Part shown: positions 40,301-48,200 of the stretch, in pieces | Position numbering within the stretch: the first letter of the stretch is position 1 | Layout of the letters: every line of letters begins with the position of its first letter | From: G963675935 sp963675935 | GTDB lineage: Bacteria; Planctomycetota; Planctomycetia; Pirellulales; Thermoguttaceae | Assembly: GCA_963675935.2 (NCBI GenBank) | Contig: CAXXPV010000008.1 | Location: 124,001 to 188,000 of the forward strand | Length of the DNA stretch: 64,000 nt | Direction of reading: 5' to 3' | Position numbers and translations under genes: made by a program | Notes under the pieces: model-generated | Database searches by the model: none | Told to the model about the DNA's origin: nothing | The model's input: the letters and a program-made list of their open reading frames with translations, nothing else

Positions 40301-42045
40301 TCGGCCAACAGCCGGCCGCCGGGCCGGCCCGCGACGAACTCGTGCGGCGTCTCGGCGCCGTCGGGCGATTGCTCGACGCCGAATTGACCTCCGCCGCTCC
40401 GTCGCCGACCGCCAAGCCCGACAAGCCGGCCATCGCTTGGCCGACGGGCGTCGTCGAGGCGGCCACGGGTCCGACGAAGGGCCTTCAGGGCAACGCCTAC
40501 GGTCACTGTGCCTTGGAAGTACGCGGCAATCCGGAACCGTTCTTCCGCGACACAACGCTGCAATTCGATTATACCCGCCGGGCGATCGTCGCCTACGACG
40601 CCTTGGGCAAGATGCAGTGGCAGGTTTCGCTGGTGGATCGGCGAAAACAGAATCAGGACTTTTCGTTCAACATGGCGACGACTTACGGCCGCGTCCAGGG
40701 ACATTTGTTGCTGGTTTCGCTCGGCTGGAAAATCATGGCCATCGACACCCTGGGCGTCAAACCCAAGGGCGAACCGCGGGTGCTGTGGACGCAGGACTTG
40801 AACGCCTCGGCGGCCGATTCCGACGATCCGATGTTCGTGGCGCAGTTGGTCGGCATCCCCTGGCTGGCGCAGCGGCGATTCATGAGGGCACGCGACCAGT
40901 CGAATGTTTTGGGGTTGTGTCGGCGGGAGTACGTGTGTTTCCAGCGGTTCGGCAATCTCGTGGCGGTGGATCCAAGGAACGGGGAAACGCTTTGGGTACG
41001 CCGCGATCTGCCGTCGAACTGCACGCTCTTCGGCGACGACGAGCACGTGTTCGCGGTTCCGTCCGACAGCGACGAGGCGATGGTGTTTCTCGCCTGCGAC
41101 GGCTCGTCGGCCGGCACGCGCCGCGTGCCCCGCGGCTCCTCGCGGCAGTTGCTGCCCAACGGCGATTGGAAGGAAGTGTTCGGAGCTTGGGAAGAGAGAT
41201 GTCTCGCCTCGTTGGGGCGCAATCTACTCTTGTGGTGGCCCGACGGCAACCAGCGGACGTTGACCTTGGTCGATCCCTTCGAGGGGCGCGACCTGTGGCC
41301 GGGCCACAAGTTCGCCGCCGGCGCCCAGGCGTGCGTCGTGGGCGAAGAAATGGTCGCCGTCATGGAGCCGAGCGGCCGATTCCTGCTGATTTCCTTGGCC
41401 GACGGCCGAACAATCTCCGAGTTGAAGCTCGAAGCGGAGCCCGCGTTGCAGGAAATCGACTTCATCGAGTCGGGCGATCGGTATTTTCTGCTGACTCGCT
41501 CGATGCCCCACAACGGCAATCTCCCGCCGATCCAGCCGATGCCCGGCGGCGGCCAATTCAATCCGATTTATCAGGGCCGGTTGTATGCCATCGACCGCCA
41601 GGGGAAACCAATGTGGCCGGCGCCCGCGAAGATTCGGAACCAGATATTGTTGTCCGGCCAGCCGACGGGCCTTCCGGTCCTGGCGTTCGCCTGTCAGGTT
41701 TACGAGCAGAAGCTTTTTGGGCTTGGAGGCGGCCAGTACAACACATCGGTGCTGTGCATCGACAAGCGCACCGGCAAAACGGCGTATCAGAAGATATTTT
41801 CCAAGAGCGCGGGCGTATTCCACGTGGCCGGCGACCCGAAGAAAAAGACGGTTGACTTGACCATGCAGAACAATACGATTACGTTGACGTTTACTGACAA
41901 AGTCGTTCCTCCGCCATCGGCCGCCGCAAAGCCCACCAAGTCGGCATCGGGAAGCAAAACCGCCCGCGCCCTTTGGAATTCGATCCAAAATATATTGGGG
42001 AAGGACGGGGAGGAGACGGATGAAAACGATCCGTTCGCTCCATGA
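37396..42045 (+). CDS. Very large secreted PQQ-like beta-propeller/TPR protein
   Basis: 1549 residues. ATG 37396 (agga seven bases upstream) starts a signal peptide AAAWLAWVAMAAVLAVAADSSGQ. The N-terminal ~300 residues are helical and TPR-like (RVLLAEERYGEAVRNLGTIL, GYQATFLLGLDDFDRGRPAAGAL). A PQQ-type propeller follows (LLAVDFATGKRLWEVPVDDP, ARDIRTGKLRWQIGG, LTLDADTGELVWSQQL, LYCLNLNDGELLWKC), then a TPR pair near residues 790-850 (NPNDAEALSLRGEILLDGDRRAEAVAAF), then a second propeller (VAVDPRNGETLWVRRD, LCIDKRTGKTAYQKI). No catalytic motif is evident. It is probably a periplasmic or surface scaffold. Its place just before the prenyltransferase-fold and MoxR genes suggests a shared envelope role. 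Confidence 0.8.
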   Translation: MLRNSRKRPAAAWLAWVAMAAVLAVAADSSGQVIRRQFGPARILAEPAKPHSKDKPAEEDAAENVFLPANRETLKKLSETRVLLAEERYGEAVRNLGTILETPEDFFFLPDKKSPKPSGLKAEAERMIGRMPKEGRDLYELQYGARARQLLNEAVDAGDAEKLSEVSRRFFHTQSGYQATFLLGLDDFDRGRPAAGALTLQRLYDAGHAREPFEPALSLSLAACRLQAGMTEQSRQILVALRERHPTIRVKVAGREVPLFVKNAEAVDWLKRLLAAQPSASLASLADNWLMYRGDAARCAPAVGDAPLLNMQWRVPATSDPSMANRLEQFRKAYAERGSAVMPAFHPLVVGGDVLLMRTIRNLLAVDFATGKRLWEVPVDDPPERAMGASEEDAQGPQAAQQAARQALQATAAAGARLWSDMTYGTLSSDGRSVFSVEDAELKSGTSAMRGAMAIQGQFVFNGMGGVARNGESSLNNCLAARDIRTGKLRWQIGGSAGLRALRQPETFFLGPPLPLMGRLFALAEVKGEIRLLTLDADTGELVWSQQLASADPGVAQYPQRRIVGASPSYADGILVCPTSAGAVVGIDLATRLLAWGYCFDRGPGERASRRNAIQMMMWANSYGEPSSEGWLDDSVSIGAGRVLATPPGFNWLYCLNLNDGELLWKCARGENLFVACIAGDNVVLVGRETVSAVRLSDGKPAWNDHAVELPKNAPPSGRGFLSGGRYYLPLSNAEVVGIDVSSGKIVQTARSRKGIVPGNLVCSRGKIVSQGMEGVDAFYQLGMASAEVERRLAANPNDAEALSLRGEILLDGDRRAEAVAAFRRAYELNSSPRTRELLRDALLDGLRTEFAVYRDRVPEIERLLDDSTQRATLLRSMGAGLRQTGESTAAFECYRKLLDLEPGERPLDSIEPSLVVRRDRWVRSQLAALRREATPASAAEIDAAIATRMQSVLAGRSLERLRWFVDCFGQQPAAGPARDELVRRLGAVGRLLDAELTSAAPSPTAKPDKPAIAWPTGVVEAATGPTKGLQGNAYGHCALEVRGNPEPFFRDTTLQFDYTRRAIVAYDALGKMQWQVSLVDRRKQNQDFSFNMATTYGRVQGHLLLVSLGWKIMAIDTLGVKPKGEPRVLWTQDLNASAADSDDPMFVAQLVGIPWLAQRRFMRARDQSNVLGLCRREYVCFQRFGNLVAVDPRNGETLWVRRDLPSNCTLFGDDEHVFAVPSDSDEAMVFLACDGSSAGTRRVPRGSSRQLLPNGDWKEVFGAWEERCLASLGRNLLLWWPDGNQRTLTLVDPFEGRDLWPGHKFAAGAQACVVGEEMVAVMEPSGRFLLISLADGRTISELKLEAEPALQEIDFIESGDRYFLLTRSMPHNGNLPPIQPMPGGGQFNPIYQGRLYAIDRQGKPMWPAPAKIRNQILLSGQPTGLPVLAFACQVYEQKLFGLGGGQYNTSVLCIDKRTGKTAYQKIFSKSAGVFHVAGDPKKKTVDLTMQNNTITLTFTDKVVPPPSAAAKPTKSASGSKTARALWNSIQNILGKDGEETDENDPFAP

Positions 42046-42090
42046 CGCCACTCCGTTTATGTTGGTGCGGCAGTTGTACTGCCGCTCCCG

Positions 42091-42178
42091 TTTTTAGCCC
42101 GAAGGGCTTGTGATAAGATTTTTTAGCCTGAAGGGCTTGTGATAAGATTTTTTAGCCCGAAGGGCTTGTGATAAGATA
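42091..42178. repeat. Three-copy 29-bp tandem repeat
   Basis: ttttagcccgaagggcttgt..gataagat repeats three times with period 29 (tagccc at 42095, tagcct at 42124, tagccc at 42153). Each unit contains a small hairpin cccgaaggg. There are no spacers, so it is not a CRISPR array. Confidence 0.85.
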
Positions 42179-42354
42179 GCCCAGGGTTGCCGCTCCGAGC
42201 GGCTACCCTGGGTTCCTAGTGAGGAACCACAATAAAAACCCCAACGGGGTTTTGTAGAGCGATGGCATCCCGGTCTACGAAGCCCTTTCAGGGTTAAGGA
42301 AAGGGATAAGCCATTTTCCCAGGGTAGCCGCTCGAAGCGGCAACCCTGGGCTGT
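42177..42354. repeat. Large palindrome agcccagggttgccgctcc family
   Basis: agcccagggttgccgctccg (42177-) is inverted at the right end (..cgaagcggcaaccctgggct, ending 42354); both arms are themselves hairpins. The interior has aaccccaacggggttttgta and a ccctttcagggtt unit. Together with the tandem repeat it fills the gene-free stretch 42046-42415. Confidence 0.75.
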
Positions 42355-42415
42355 CCTACAAAATCCCTTTGGGATAAGAATCTCCCCCCTCAATTTTCAG
42401 AAATATCGTTTCCCC

Positions 42416-43453
42416 ATGATCCAAACCACCCTGCTCCGACGCATCTTGCTGGCTGCCTTGGCGATTTCGTTCGCGCCGGCGTCGGTCCATGCGGCGGCGT
42501 CGCAGGCCGACGTCGATCGCACGGTGGGCCGTGGGCTGGAATGGCTCGCCGCGCACCAGTCGCGGCTGGGCCACTGGACCGCCGGCGCCGAGCAGTATCC
42601 CACCGCGATGACCGCGCTGGCCGGAACCGCCATGCTCTGCGAGGGCTCGACCACCATGCAGGGCAAGTATGCCCCCAACCTGCGCAAGGCCGTCGATTAT
42701 CTCGTCGGCCGCAGCCGGCCGAACGGACTGATCGGCGATCCGACGCGTGACAACCGCTACACCTACGGCCACGGCTTCGCCATGCTCTTTCTCTCGCAAG
42801 TGTTGGGCGAGGAGGAAGACGCGGAACGCCGCGAGCAACTTGTCGACGTGTTGAGCCGGGCGGTCGTGTTCACCGGCCGCGCGCAGACCGACGGCGGCGG
42901 CTGGGGATACGTCAGCGCCAAGGACGGCGGCGGTTTCGACGAAGGCTCGACCACGATCACCCAGGTGCAAGGGCTTCGCGGCTGCCGCAACGCCGGCATT
43001 CCCGTGCCGAAGGAAATCATCGACAAGGCGGTCGGCTACATCAAAAAATGCACCGGACCCGACGGCGGCGTTCGCTACAATTTGGCGGGCGCGGGCGGCG
43101 GAGGCCGGGCGCCGATCACCGCCGCGGCCGTCGCGTGCCTCTACAATGCCGGCGATTACGACAGCGACTACGTGCCCAAGCTTTTGGGCTACTGCAAAAA
43201 AAACTTGAACGATATTTCGAACCAGGGTTTCGGCCACTGGCATTACGCCCACTATTACTACGCCCAGGTCATGTACCGCGAGGGCGGCAAGACGTGGGAC
43301 GATTATCGCGGCAAGATATTCCCGCGGCTCGTTTCCGAGGCCGGCAGCGACGGCTCGTGGAACCAAGGCTACATCGGCACGGTGTACACGACGGCCATCA
43401 ACCTGACGATCCTGCAATTGCCCAAGGCGTCGCTGCCGCTTTATCAACGATAG
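42416..43453 (+). CDS. Secreted prenyltransferase/squalene-cyclase-fold protein
   Basis: 345 residues with signal peptide LLAALAISFAPASVHAA. The rest is an alpha/alpha toroid of the kind shared by prenyltransferases and terpene cyclases: VDRTVGRGLEWLAAHQSRLGHW, YTYGHGFAMLFLSQVLGEEED, TDGGGWGYVSAKDGG, ITQVQGLRGCRNAGIPVPKEI, ITAAAVACLYNAGDYDSDYV and GSDGSWNQGYIGTVYTTAINLTILQLP. Because it is exported and lacks a clear DxDD motif, a binding or structural role, or action on peptidoglycan-like or polysaccharide substrates, is more likely than terpene cyclisation. It is 165 bases before moxR, the intervening stretch being a palindrome. Confidence 0.78.
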   Translation: MIQTTLLRRILLAALAISFAPASVHAAASQADVDRTVGRGLEWLAAHQSRLGHWTAGAEQYPTAMTALAGTAMLCEGSTTMQGKYAPNLRKAVDYLVGRSRPNGLIGDPTRDNRYTYGHGFAMLFLSQVLGEEEDAERREQLVDVLSRAVVFTGRAQTDGGGWGYVSAKDGGGFDEGSTTITQVQGLRGCRNAGIPVPKEIIDKAVGYIKKCTGPDGGVRYNLAGAGGGGRAPITAAAVACLYNAGDYDSDYVPKLLGYCKKNLNDISNQGFGHWHYAHYYYAQVMYREGGKTWDDYRGKIFPRLVSEAGSDGSWNQGYIGTVYTTAINLTILQLPKASLPLYQR

Positions 43454-43483
43454 AACATCTCCGGTGATGATATTTCAAGAACA

Positions 43484-43568
43484 AAATAGCCGGGGGTCAA
43501 CGGCCCGCGGAGGGCAATGATAAGATAAAATAGAGTACACTTCGCGGGCCGTTGGCCCCCGGCTATTT
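43484..43568. repeat. Palindromic repeat, aaatagccgggggccaacgg family
   Basis: aaatagccgggggtcaacgg..cccgcgg and cgcgggcc..gttggcccccggctattt are inverted arms between two genes. The left arm recurs inside the VWA gene at 48560-48590. Confidence 0.8.
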
Positions 43569-43618
43569 GCGCCACGCACTACAAAATCAAATCTCGACGC
43601 AACCATAATGAGGAATCC

Positions 43619-44674
<1,056 letters not shown>

Positions 44675-45588
44675 GACGATCCGCCGAATCGCCAGGCTCG
44701 ATCTCCGCGCCAAACACGTCGTCGAGGGTTTTCTCTCCGGCCTGCATCGCAGTCCGTACTTTGGGCAGTCAATAGAGTTCCGGCAGCATCGCGAATACTC
44801 CTACGGCGACGACATGCGCGACGTCGATTGGAAGGTTTGGGCGAAGCAAGACCGCTACTACGTCAAACAATACGAGGAAGACACGAATCTCCGCTGCACG
44901 CTGCTGTGCGATGTTTCCAACAGCATGCGATACGGCCGCGGCCCGATGAACAAATACGAATACGCCTGCACGATCGCGGTCAGTTTGGCCTACTTGCTGC
45001 TTCGCCAGCAGGACGCGGTCGGCTGCGTGGCTTTTGACGACGCCCAGCGCATGGCCGTGCCGCTTCGCACAAAGCGAAATCATCTGGATTCCATCATCCA
45101 GTCGCTCGAAATCAGCAGCCCACGCAACAAGACCGACATGTACCAGATTTTGCGCAACGTGACCGAAAGCTCGCCGCGCCGAGGGCTTATGGTGTTGATC
45201 TCCGACCTGCTGGTTGATCGCGAGGGGTTGTTCCGCGGGCTGCGGCTTTTGCGCAGCCGAGGGCACGACGTGCTGATCTTCCACGTCCTCGATGACGACG
45301 AACTGGATTTCCCGTTCAACGGTCCGACGCGGTTCGAGGGCCTGGAGATTCCCGACCAGCTCCGCTGCAATCCACGCGCGCTGCGCGAGGGATATTTATC
45401 GGCCTTGGACGCGTATTTGGAAGAAGTTCGCCGCGCGTGTTCCGGGCAAAACGTCGATTATGTTTTGCTACGGACCAGCCAGCCGCTGGACGCTGCGTTG
45501 GCCGCGTTTTTGAGCCATCGGCTCGGCGGACGAAAAGCGGCGAAAATGTAGCCGCGGAGCGGCGATGGTTTAGCCGCGGAGCGGCGAT

Positions 45589-45737
45589 AGTCAATAGCCA
45601 GGGGCGTTAGCCCCTGGAACAGATGCGTTTTTTGTTGGGAAGCCCCGAAGGGGCGGCAGAAGTTTCTGCCGCCGCTTCGCGGCTCTTGTGCGACGTTTGG
45701 CTTTCCTACCAGGGGCTAACGCCCCTGGCTATTGACT
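45589..45737. repeat. Composite nested palindrome, second copy
   Basis: Arms agtcaatagccaggggcgtt and aacgcccctggctattgact, each itself palindromic, around gccccgaaggggcggcag..ctgccgccgcttcgcggc. Same composite as 1353-1494. A short tandem tagccgcggagcggcgat occurs just before it. Confidence 0.8.
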
Positions 45738-45785
45738 ACCGTCCCTTCGGGACTCAAAACTTGACTAACCACTAACCCCTAAAAA

Positions 45786-48200
45786 ATGTCTTTCCTCCAT
45801 CCAGCCCTGTTCTGGACCTTGGGCCTGCCGACCCTCGCGGTCGTGGCGCTGCCCGTGTTGATCCATTTGATCAACATGATGCGCCACCGCCGCGTGGAAT
45901 GGGCTGCGATGGAGTTCTTGCTGGTCAGCCAGAAAAAACACCGCACCTGGATCATCCTCAAGCAACTCCTGCTGCTGTTGCTGCGGATGGCGGCCGTCGC
46001 GGCCATCGTGCTGATGATGGCCCAGCCGCGGCTGCGAAGCCAAGTGGGCGTCATGCTCGGCGGCACGCGAACCCACCACATCGTCCTGCTGGACGACAGC
46101 TACTCGATGACCGACCGCTGGGCCGACACCGACGCCTTCGCGGAGGCCAAAAAAGTGGTCGAGCGGATCGGCGCCGACGCCGCGAAGCAAGACCGGCTCC
46201 AGTCGTACACGCTTTTGCGGTTTTCGCGCGTGGGTCGCCCGCAGCGAGCCACCGAGCCTGACTTGCTCAAGGAGCCGATCACCACCGAGTTCTCGGCAAA
46301 ACTCGCCGGCGTGTTGGATAAAATGAAGGCGTCGCAGACGGCCGCCGCCCCGCTGCCGGCGCTGAAGGCCATCGCCCAATTGCTCGGCGGCGACGACGGC
46401 GAGCATCGCATCGTCTATCTGATTTCCGACTTCCGCGCGCGCCAATGGAACGAACCGGTCGATCTGCGCATGGAACTGACGCAATTGGCCGCCTCGGACG
46501 CGGAACTGCATCTGATCGACTGCATCGATCGGGCGCGCAACAACTTGTCGATCGTTTCGCTCGCGCCGGCCGAGGGAATTCGCGCCTCGGGCGTGCCCTG
46601 GGTCATGGAAGTCGCCGTGCGGAACCACGGCACCGCGCCGGCCCGCAACGTCTCGGTGGCGCTGGGCGAAGACGGTCACGGCCGCTCGGCGGTCAAGATG
46701 CCGGAGATTCCGCCCGGCAAGACAGCCAAGGAGCCGTTCCAGGTGCATTTCCCCAACGCCGGTCCGCACACCGTCACCGCCCGGCTCGAAGGCGACGCCG
46801 TCGAGGTCGATAATCACCGCTTCGCGGCGTTCGATCTGCCGGCCGACGTGCCGGTGTTGTTGGTCGATGGAGACGTAAAAGCGCGGGACGCCAACTATCT
46901 GAACATCGCCCTAGCGCCTGGCGAGTCGGTTCGCACCGGCTTGCGTCCGCAGATCGAGCAGCCGCGTTTCATGAGCGTCAAGCCGCTTGCCGATTTTCAG
47001 GCCGTCGCGCTTACGAACATCGAGCGGCTCGACGCTTCGGCGGTCGATGCGCTCGACAAATACGTGTCGGCCGGCGGGGGAGTCGTGTTCTTCCTCGGCG
47101 AAAACTGCGACGCGAAGTTTTTTAACGAAAATTTATACCGCGACGGGCAAGGGCTGTTCCCCATTCCGCTGGCCCGGCGGGCGGAACTGGCCGTCGATCG
47201 CCTCGAACCGGCGCCCGACGTGCAGGTCGAGCCGCATTTCATGTTCCGCGTGTTCGCCGGAAAATTGAACAGCTTTCTTCAGACCGTGGGCGTGCGAAAG
47301 TATTTCGCCGTTCGCGAGAATTGGACTCCGCCGCCCGATTCGACGGTGCGAGTCGCGGCGCGGCTGCGGAACGGCGCCCCGCTGGTCGTCGAGCGAAGCT
47401 ATGGGAAAGGCCGCGTCGTGGTCTTTTTGACCACGGCCGCGCCGACGTGGAACAATTGGGCAAGCAACCCGAGTTTCGTCGTGATCGCGCAAGACCTCGC
47501 GGCCTACTTGACCTCCCGGCCCGGTGCGGCGGATTCGAGTTTGGTCGGCGCCCCGATCGAGTTGAAGCTGGACGCGGCGAAGTATCAAGCGCCGGTGCGG
47601 TTCACCCTGCCCGACGACGCCCCCGAGCCGACGGCGACGCTCAACGCTGAACCGGCGGCCGACGGCAAGTTGACCGCGACGCTTTTCGCCACCGATCAAA
47701 GCGGATTTTACGAGGCCATGCTCACACGGTCGAACAACGCGACGGAAATGCGACGCTACGCGGTCAACGTCGATCCGGCCGAGGGCGATCTTGCCGCGCT
47801 CGATGGTCCTCAACTTGCCACGCGGCTTGAAGGCGTGAAATATCGTTTCGAGCAAGCGGCGACCTATCAGACGGCCGGCGACGATCAGTCCGGCTCCAAC
47901 CTCGGCGAGGCCATTCTATTCGGCTTGATCCTGCTGTTAATCGGCGAGCAAGTGTTGGCCTGGTCGGCCGGCTATCATCCGGCTCCCGTGAGCAAAGGGA
48001 ACCAAAGTCCTCGTTCCCACGCTCCGCGTGGGAACGCACCGGCCGGACGCTCCGCGTCCGCGGAAGGATGGGAAAACAACCGTACCCCATCGACGCAGAG
48101 CGTCGAAACGAGTGTGTTCCCACGCGGAGCGTGGGAACAAGAAGAAACACGCGGAGCGTGGGAACGAGGGGGAACTGCTGGCAAAGGAGGTGCGGCATGA
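45786..48200 (+). CDS. BatA-like membrane protein with VWA domain
   Basis: 804 residues. N-terminal BatA/aerotolerance domain: FLHPALFWTLGLPTLAVVALPVLIHLINMMRHRRVEWAAMEFLL with two membrane segments, then LLLLLRMAAVAAIVLMMAQP. The VWA domain has MIDAS DDSYSMTDR (about 98) and VYLISDFRARQW. Residues ~240-650 are beta-rich extracytoplasmic segments, including a GATase-like fold (VPVLLVDGDVKARDANYL, VVFFLGENCDAKFF). A C-terminal membrane helix (AILFGLILLLIGEQVLAWSAG) precedes a ~65-residue tail translated from palindromic repeats (SHAPRGNAP, FPRGAWE). The stop overlaps the next start (ATGA). It probably works with MoxR/DUF58 in periplasmic complex assembly. Confidence 0.85.
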   Translation: MSFLHPALFWTLGLPTLAVVALPVLIHLINMMRHRRVEWAAMEFLLVSQKKHRTWIILKQLLLLLLRMAAVAAIVLMMAQPRLRSQVGVMLGGTRTHHIVLLDDSYSMTDRWADTDAFAEAKKVVERIGADAAKQDRLQSYTLLRFSRVGRPQRATEPDLLKEPITTEFSAKLAGVLDKMKASQTAAAPLPALKAIAQLLGGDDGEHRIVYLISDFRARQWNEPVDLRMELTQLAASDAELHLIDCIDRARNNLSIVSLAPAEGIRASGVPWVMEVAVRNHGTAPARNVSVALGEDGHGRSAVKMPEIPPGKTAKEPFQVHFPNAGPHTVTARLEGDAVEVDNHRFAAFDLPADVPVLLVDGDVKARDANYLNIALAPGESVRTGLRPQIEQPRFMSVKPLADFQAVALTNIERLDASAVDALDKYVSAGGGVVFFLGENCDAKFFNENLYRDGQGLFPIPLARRAELAVDRLEPAPDVQVEPHFMFRVFAGKLNSFLQTVGVRKYFAVRENWTPPPDSTVRVAARLRNGAPLVVERSYGKGRVVVFLTTAAPTWNNWASNPSFVVIAQDLAAYLTSRPGAADSSLVGAPIELKLDAAKYQAPVRFTLPDDAPEPTATLNAEPAADGKLTATLFATDQSGFYEAMLTRSNNATEMRRYAVNVDPAEGDLAALDGPQLATRLEGVKYRFEQAATYQTAGDDQSGSNLGEAILFGLILLLIGEQVLAWSAGYHPAPVSKGNQSPRSHAPRGNAPAGRSASAEGWENNRTPSTQSVETSVFPRGAWEQEETRGAWERGGTAGKGGAA
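48014..48170. repeat. In-frame nested palindromes forming the BatA tail
   Basis: cgttcccacgctccgcgtggga outer units at both ends, an inner gacgctccgcgtc-type unit and a cgacgcagagcgtcg unit. The encoded peptides SHAPRGNA, PRGAWEQ and RGAWERG are direct translations of the two strands of the same repeat. Confidence 0.8.

Noticed and set aside
39249..41855. 868-codon plus-strand frame inside the PQQ gene
   Set aside because: Arg-rich out-of-frame shadow of the propeller gene.
42091..42178. Second possible CRISPR-like array
   Set aside because: Three 29-bp units head to tail, no spacers, no cas genes.
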